A stretch of 9,836 bases of DNA from Pseudomonadota bacterium (GTDB lineage: Bacteria; Pseudomonadota; Alphaproteobacteria; Rhizobiales; Rhizobiaceae). Below the pieces are notes generated by a model. That model had not been told where the DNA came from, did not search any database, and saw only the letters and a program-made list of their open reading frames with translations. Position numbers and translations under genes: made by a program. Positions 6,966-9,836 of this stretch are shown piece by piece; the stretch's first letter is position 1, and every line of letters begins with the position of its first letter. The stretch covers positions 1-9,836 of the forward strand of contig QGUU01000059.1 in NCBI GenBank assembly GCA_003242525.1. Direction: 5' to 3'.

Positions 6966-7235
6966 GCCGTTCCAAAACACTGCAGTTGTGCCGAAACGGA
7001 ACAGGCTGGCGTCGGCGCCCGTCGAAACCTGATGCCATGGTTGAAAGGTCGTTAACGAACGGCCTGTTCGGCCGGGACGTTTACCTTCCTTTCATCATGA
7101 GCTCGAAGAAGCATCAATAAAAACAGGCCCTTGGCGCATGAGCCGTGCCATTTTCCGAGGCAGGCATCCGGATCGGCCCCCTTCCTGCATGGCATCGAGT
7201 GGCGATTTCGAATCGAAACGGTGCGGAGGCAGGAG
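6966..7235. other. Palindrome-rich spacer between the nuclease and Tad/VWA genes
   Basis: No gene is supported in these 270 bases. They hold several short palindromes: ACTGCAGT, the perfect 10-mer TCGTTAACGA at 7049-7058, and directly overlapping it CGAAC-N5-GTTCG at 7056-7070. The stretch 7081-7125 is locally AT-richer and may hold the promoter of the Tad/VWA gene, but I see no clean -35/-10 pair. A tiny ATG frame at 7097 (7 codons) is too short to support. Confidence 0.4.
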
Positions 7236-8606
7236 ATGCAACATTCGGGAAGGGAGATCAGGCGGGCGGCCTGCAGGCTTGCAAGGGATCGCCGCGGCAA
7301 TTTCGCGGTGGTATTCGGCGCGGTCGCCGCCGTTCTGACGGTTGCCGTGGGTTTTGGCGTCGACACGATGCAGCTCTTCAACGCCAAGTCGGCGCTCCGT
7401 GCGACGCTGGATTCGGCGGTGACCTCTACCGCCCGTGATCTTACCACGGGCACCATCAGGCCCGAGGATGCAGACGAGGCCGTCAGCGCCTTCATTCGTG
7501 CCAACAGCGCCGGCGGCGTGCTGCCCCATGACAAGATCGTTCTGGAAAATCTGACCGTCGATCCCGGTGCCCGGACGGTGACGGCCACGGCACATGTCGA
7601 TGTCGAGCTGTTCTTCCCGCTTTTCGGCATGGAAAGAACCCGGCGCGTTTCCGAAACCAATTCGGCCGTCTATTCCGACAAGAAGATCGAGGTGGCGATG
7701 ATGCTCGATCTTACCTCGTCGATGGAGAAGGATGTGCGGCGCGGCACTGACAAGATCGGGGATCTGAGGGATGCCGCCGAGATCGCCGTCGAATCCTTCC
7801 TTGGCCTCAACAATCCGGCGAACCCGCGCGTTCGGATAGCGCTCGTGCCCTATTCGGATGGCGTCAATGCTGGTCCGCTGGCGCATGTGGTGTTTCGGGA
7901 GGCTGCCGACAGCACCGGCAAGGCGGATGCGCCACCGCCGCTCACGGCAGCCCGGCCAGTATCGGCGGGCGGCTCGGCCTGCGCGACCGAGCGCAAGAAT
8001 GCCACCGGAAATGCCATGGACTTTTCCGACGCCGGCCCTGGCACGGCCATGGTCAACCTGGACGACAGGCTGAAATCATGTCCTGATTCGGCCCTGGTGC
8101 CCCTGACTTCCAACAAGGCCGGGCTCATCGACGCCATCAGGGGGTTCAAGGCGAATGGCTACACTGCCGGCCATATCGGCATACAGTGGACGCGTTATCT
8201 GCTCTCGCCCAAATGGCGCAGCACCTTGGAAGCCGCGGTATCCGGCTCCGGCCCGGCCGAATATAGCGACAGGAAGGCCAAGAAGATCGCCGTTCTCATG
8301 ACCGACGGCCTGTTCAACACGGCCTTTGCCGGCGTGCCGCGCAACGAGCAGACACGCAACGCGCAGGCCAAACGCTCCCGGGCCGCGGCCCTCGCGCATT
8401 GCGAGCGCATGAAAGCCGACAAGATCGAGGTTTTCACAGTCGGCTTCATGCTGGATGATCCCGATGCGAAGGCCATCATGAGGGACTGTGCCTCCGACGA
8501 TTACGGCAGCATCCGGCACTACTATCTCGCCGCGGACGGCGATGCGCTCAAGGCAGCCTTCCGGGAGATCGCCGCCAACGCCGAAAAGCTGGTTCTTACC
8601 CGCTAG
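7236..8606 (+). CDS. Membrane-anchored Tad/von Willebrand factor A protein (TadG-like)
   Basis: The 456-residue protein starts with a TadE/G-like segment: a basic stretch (RRAACRLARDRRG, 9-21), one membrane helix (about 22-44, NFAVVFGAVAAVLTVAVGF) and a following helix (VDTMQLFNAKSALRATLDSA, 42-61), as in putative Flp pilus-assembly proteins. A VWA domain follows (about 148-450), with the metal-site motif DLTSS (158-162, DxTxS in place of DxSxS) and TDGLFN (356-361); the insert 222-290 is Pro/Ala-rich and low in structure. The protein is probably anchored in the inner membrane with the VWA part in the periplasm. It may bind a surface or pilus partner through a divalent metal. No other tad genes are nearby, so a pilus role is unproven. 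The ATG at 7236 has GGAGG six bases upstream; the frame is open to 7131 but without homology. Confidence 0.88.
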   Translation: MQHSGREIRRAACRLARDRRGNFAVVFGAVAAVLTVAVGFGVDTMQLFNAKSALRATLDSAVTSTARDLTTGTIRPEDADEAVSAFIRANSAGGVLPHDKIVLENLTVDPGARTVTATAHVDVELFFPLFGMERTRRVSETNSAVYSDKKIEVAMMLDLTSSMEKDVRRGTDKIGDLRDAAEIAVESFLGLNNPANPRVRIALVPYSDGVNAGPLAHVVFREAADSTGKADAPPPLTAARPVSAGGSACATERKNATGNAMDFSDAGPGTAMVNLDDRLKSCPDSALVPLTSNKAGLIDAIRGFKANGYTAGHIGIQWTRYLLSPKWRSTLEAAVSGSGPAEYSDRKAKKIAVLMTDGLFNTAFAGVPRNEQTRNAQAKRSRAAALAHCERMKADKIEVFTVGFMLDDPDAKAIMRDCASDDYGSIRHYYLAADGDALKAAFREIAANAEKLVLTR

Positions 8607-8640
8607 CGAAGCGGGCTCAAGGCACGAAGCACCAAACGAA

Positions 8641-8674
8641 AAGGCCGCCGCTTCTCGATGAAGCCGGCGGCCTT
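8641..8674. terminator. Bidirectional rho-independent terminator
   Basis: AAGGCCGCCG (8641-8650) pairs perfectly with CGGCGGCCTT (8665-8674). An inner CTTC/GAAG stem (8651-8654, 8660-8663) closes a 5-base loop, with one bulged C at 8664. Reading rightward it lies 34 bases past the Tad/VWA stop, followed by a broken T-tract (CCCGTTCTTTCG). Reading leftward the hairpin is followed by CCTTTTCGTTT, a better T-tract. It therefore serves the convergent transcription units on both sides. Confidence 0.75.
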
Positions 8675-8707
8675 CCCGTTCTTTCGTCCAGCACGCGGCC
8701 CGTGGCA

Positions 8708-8723
8708 TGATCCGGATGGATCA
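8708..8723. repeat. 6-bp hairpin TGATCC/GGATCA
   Basis: TGATCC (8708-8713) and GGATCA (8718-8723) flank a 4-base loop (GGAT). Reading leftward, it lies 18 bases after the stop of the possible 23-residue reading frame and before the terminator, so it would be part of that frame's 3' untranslated region. No T-run follows it. Confidence 0.35.
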
Positions 8724-8741
8724 AGCGCCGCGCTTCACGCT

Positions 8742-8813
8742 TCAACGGAGAGGCTGCTCCCCGCGAAGGCGATCCGCCGGGACCACGTTCTGGAAAACGA
8801 AATCACTCGACAT
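8742..8813 (-). CDS. Possible 23-residue peptide with exceptional ribosome binding site
   Basis: An ATG at 8813 opens a 23-codon frame ending with TGA at 8742-8744. The peptide begins MSSDFVFQNVVPADR and ends GEQPLR; it has no signal peptide, cysteine or membrane segment, and I recognise no family. The evidence for translation is its leader: AGGAGG seven bases before the ATG, inside a 15-base stretch fully complementary to the 16S rRNA tail. About 70% of codons end in G or C. It lies 96 bases past the oxidoreductase stop on the same strand, so it may be the tail of that operon, and it is followed by a small hairpin and by the terminator at 8641-8674. It may be a small protein, a leader peptide or a remnant of a longer gene. 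Confidence 0.35.
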   Translation of the reverse strand: MSSDFVFQNVVPADRLRGEQPLR

Positions 8814-8814
8814 C

Positions 8815-8829
8815 GGATCACCTCCTTTC
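8815..8829 (-). promoter_or_regulatory. Extended Shine-Dalgarno matching the whole 16S tail
   Basis: On the leftward strand the sequence is GAAAGGAGGTGATCC, followed by G and then ATG at 8813. It is complementary over 15 bases to the 16S rRNA 3' end typical of alphaproteobacteria (GGATCACCTCCTTTC), where most sites pair over 4-7 bases. On the + strand it therefore reads exactly like the 16S 3' end, but no other rRNA sequence surrounds it. Confidence 0.6.
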
Positions 8830-8844
8830 GATTGGTTGAACACC

Positions 8845-8874
8845 GCCCCAATGTGGGGCAGGCCCGTTCCGGGC
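8845..8874. repeat. Two tandem short hairpins after the oxidoreductase gene
   Basis: GCCCC-N5-GGGGC (8845-8859) and GCCCG-TTC-CGGGC (8862-8874) stand two bases apart, between the oxidoreductase stop and the possible small reading frame at 8742-8813. Both stems are 5 bp and all or nearly all G-C. Neither has a T-run, so they look more like RNA-stabilising or attenuating structures than a terminator. Confidence 0.4.
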
Positions 8875-8909
8875 GCAAGGGGCAGCAGGAAGCGCGAAAC
8901 CCTAAAGCG

Positions 8910-9836
8910 TCAAATCACGTTCAGCTCGCGGAAGGGCCGCCCCTCTGCGACGCGTTCGTAGCCGAAGGCGGAGCAATCGATGGTGCGATAGCCGCCATGC
9001 ACGATGTATTCCGCCAGCGCCTTGCCGACGGCCGGGGCCTGCTGCAGCCCATGGCCTGAAAAGCCGTTGGCGAAGATGAAGTTCCGGACCTGCGGATGAG
9101 GACCTATCACCGCGTTCTGGTCGAGCCTGTTGTAATCATAATGCCCTGCCCAGGCGCGCGTCATCTTGATCGCCTCGAAGGCTGGAATGCGGGTGGCAAG
9201 TGTGGGCCAGATCACTTCCTCGAACAGGTCCCAGCGGGGTTCGAAATCGGCTGGATCAGCCGCCTCCTCGCCCTCCTCGGACTCCGCGCCACCGGTAAGA
9301 TAGACCGATCCCTCCGGCCGGACATAGACGCCGCTGGGGTCCACCAGCAGCGGCATGTCCTCAAAGCGGTCGCGCGCCTCGAAAACGAACACGGTGCGCT
9401 TGCGCGGCTCCACTGGAAGGTCGAGGCCGGCCATTGCCGCGACCTTGCCGGCATTCGGCCCGGCGGCGTTGACGACAATGCCCGCCTCCAGGACCGTGCC
9501 ATTGTCCAGCGTGACGGCGGTGGTGCGGTCGCCCTCCCTGGTCACGGCCGTGACGGTGGCGGAAACGAGGTCCACCTGCATCGTCCGAAGGGCCCTGCGG
9601 AACAGGCCGAGCATGGCATGCGCGTCGAACCAGCCTTCGCCGCTCACGCCATAGGCCCCGGCGGCGACGCCTTCCGTGGAAAGCCAGGAGAAGCGGCGGC
9701 CGAGCGCCGCGGCATCTTCCAGCACGATGTCGGCGCCCGCGGCCAGTTGCACGGCGTGGTTGGCCTGGAGGATTGGCACGCCCGCCTCACCGGTCAGGAT
9801 CAGATATCCGCCCTCGCGGAAGCCTATGTCGGCATC
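8910..9836 (-). CDS. FAD-dependent oxidoreductase, DAO/FOXRED1-like (N-terminus beyond window)
   Basis: The C-terminal 308 residues are present; the frame is open to the last base (9836), so the N-terminal dinucleotide-binding GxGxxG fold lies outside the window. The visible part begins DADIGFREGGYLIL and continues with the DAO fold, including VVNAAGPNAGKVAAMAG (the FAD-contacting NAAG block) and VEPRKRTVFVFE. The end block YDYNRLDQNAVIGPHP followed by FIFANGFSGHGLQQAPAVG closely resembles the FOXRED1/sarcosine-dehydrogenase-type members. Such enzymes oxidise amines or N-methyl amino acids with FAD; the exact substrate cannot be read from this sequence. In-frame GTG at 9779 is not the start, since conserved sequence continues upstream of it. 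It is convergent with the Tad/VWA gene, with the terminator between them. Confidence 0.9.
   Translation of the reverse strand, partial: DADIGFREGGYLILTGEAGVPILQANHAVQLAAGADIVLEDAAALGRRFSWLSTEGVAAGAYGVSGEGWFDAHAMLGLFRRALRTMQVDLVSATVTAVTREGDRTTAVTLDNGTVLEAGIVVNAAGPNAGKVAAMAGLDLPVEPRKRTVFVFEARDRFEDMPLLVDPSGVYVRPEGSVYLTGGAESEEGEEAADPADFEPRWDLFEEVIWPTLATRIPAFEAIKMTRAWAGHYDYNRLDQNAVIGPHPQVRNFIFANGFSGHGLQQAPAVGKALAEYIVHGGYRTIDCSAFGYERVAEGRPFRELNVI

Noticed and set aside
7131..7235. 35-codon N-terminal extension of the Tad/VWA protein
   Set aside because: The added residues are not hydrophobic and not family-like, while the ATG at 7236 has a strong GGAGG site and places the membrane helix at the expected distance.
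8076..8708. 210-codon leftward frame opposite the Tad/VWA gene
   Set aside because: It is antisense to the VWA domain and crosses the terminator; the protein shows no family motif.
8658..9059. 133-codon and 84-codon + strand frames past the terminator
   Set aside because: They begin inside or just after the terminator hairpin and run into the antisense of the FAD oxidoreductase; no Shine-Dalgarno or homology.

Overview
The window looks like chromosomal core sequence of a GC-rich alphaproteobacterium. The best fit is Hyphomicrobiales, close to the Mesorhizobium/Nitratireductor/Chelativorans type. The evidence is codon use, the PurH, RsmB, HtpX and SDHAF4-type (DUF1674) proteins, an unlinked heparinase II/III-family gene beside rsmB, and a Tad-like von Willebrand factor A protein. 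The genus is inferred from family resemblance and was not tested by a search.

Layout. From 55 to 6149 four genes run leftward: htpX (membrane metalloprotease), rsmB (16S rRNA cytosine methyltransferase), a heparinase II/III-family protein and purH (last two steps of IMP synthesis). Gaps are 69, 105 and 167 bases, so they may be partly co-transcribed, although purH and the heparinase gene have room for their own promoters. A 96-base divergent control region (6150-6245) separates htpX from three rightward genes: a 72-residue SDHAF4-type succinate dehydrogenase assembly factor homologue, a secreted staphylococcal-nuclease-like protein, and a membrane-anchored Tad/VWA protein. A strong hairpin terminator at 8641-8674 ends the rightward block. 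The right edge holds the C-terminal 308 residues of a leftward FAD-dependent oxidoreductase of the DAO/FOXRED1 type, cut by the window end.

How they fit together. These are mainly independent housekeeping functions (purine synthesis, ribosome modification, membrane protein quality control, respiratory complex II assembly) plus envelope or periplasmic proteins. I see no mobile element, CRISPR array, rRNA or tRNA, toxin-antitoxin pair or defence cluster.

I do not see a clear new multi-gene system. The items most worth checking are small: a 23-codon reading frame at 8742-8813 whose leader matches the whole 16S rRNA 3' tail; a 25-codon reading frame bridging htpX and rsmB with overlapping and adjacent stop/start codons; a probably leaderless nuclease gene; a heat-shock-type promoter candidate with an internal palindrome upstream of htpX; and a PurH C-terminus that runs 16 residues past its normal end.
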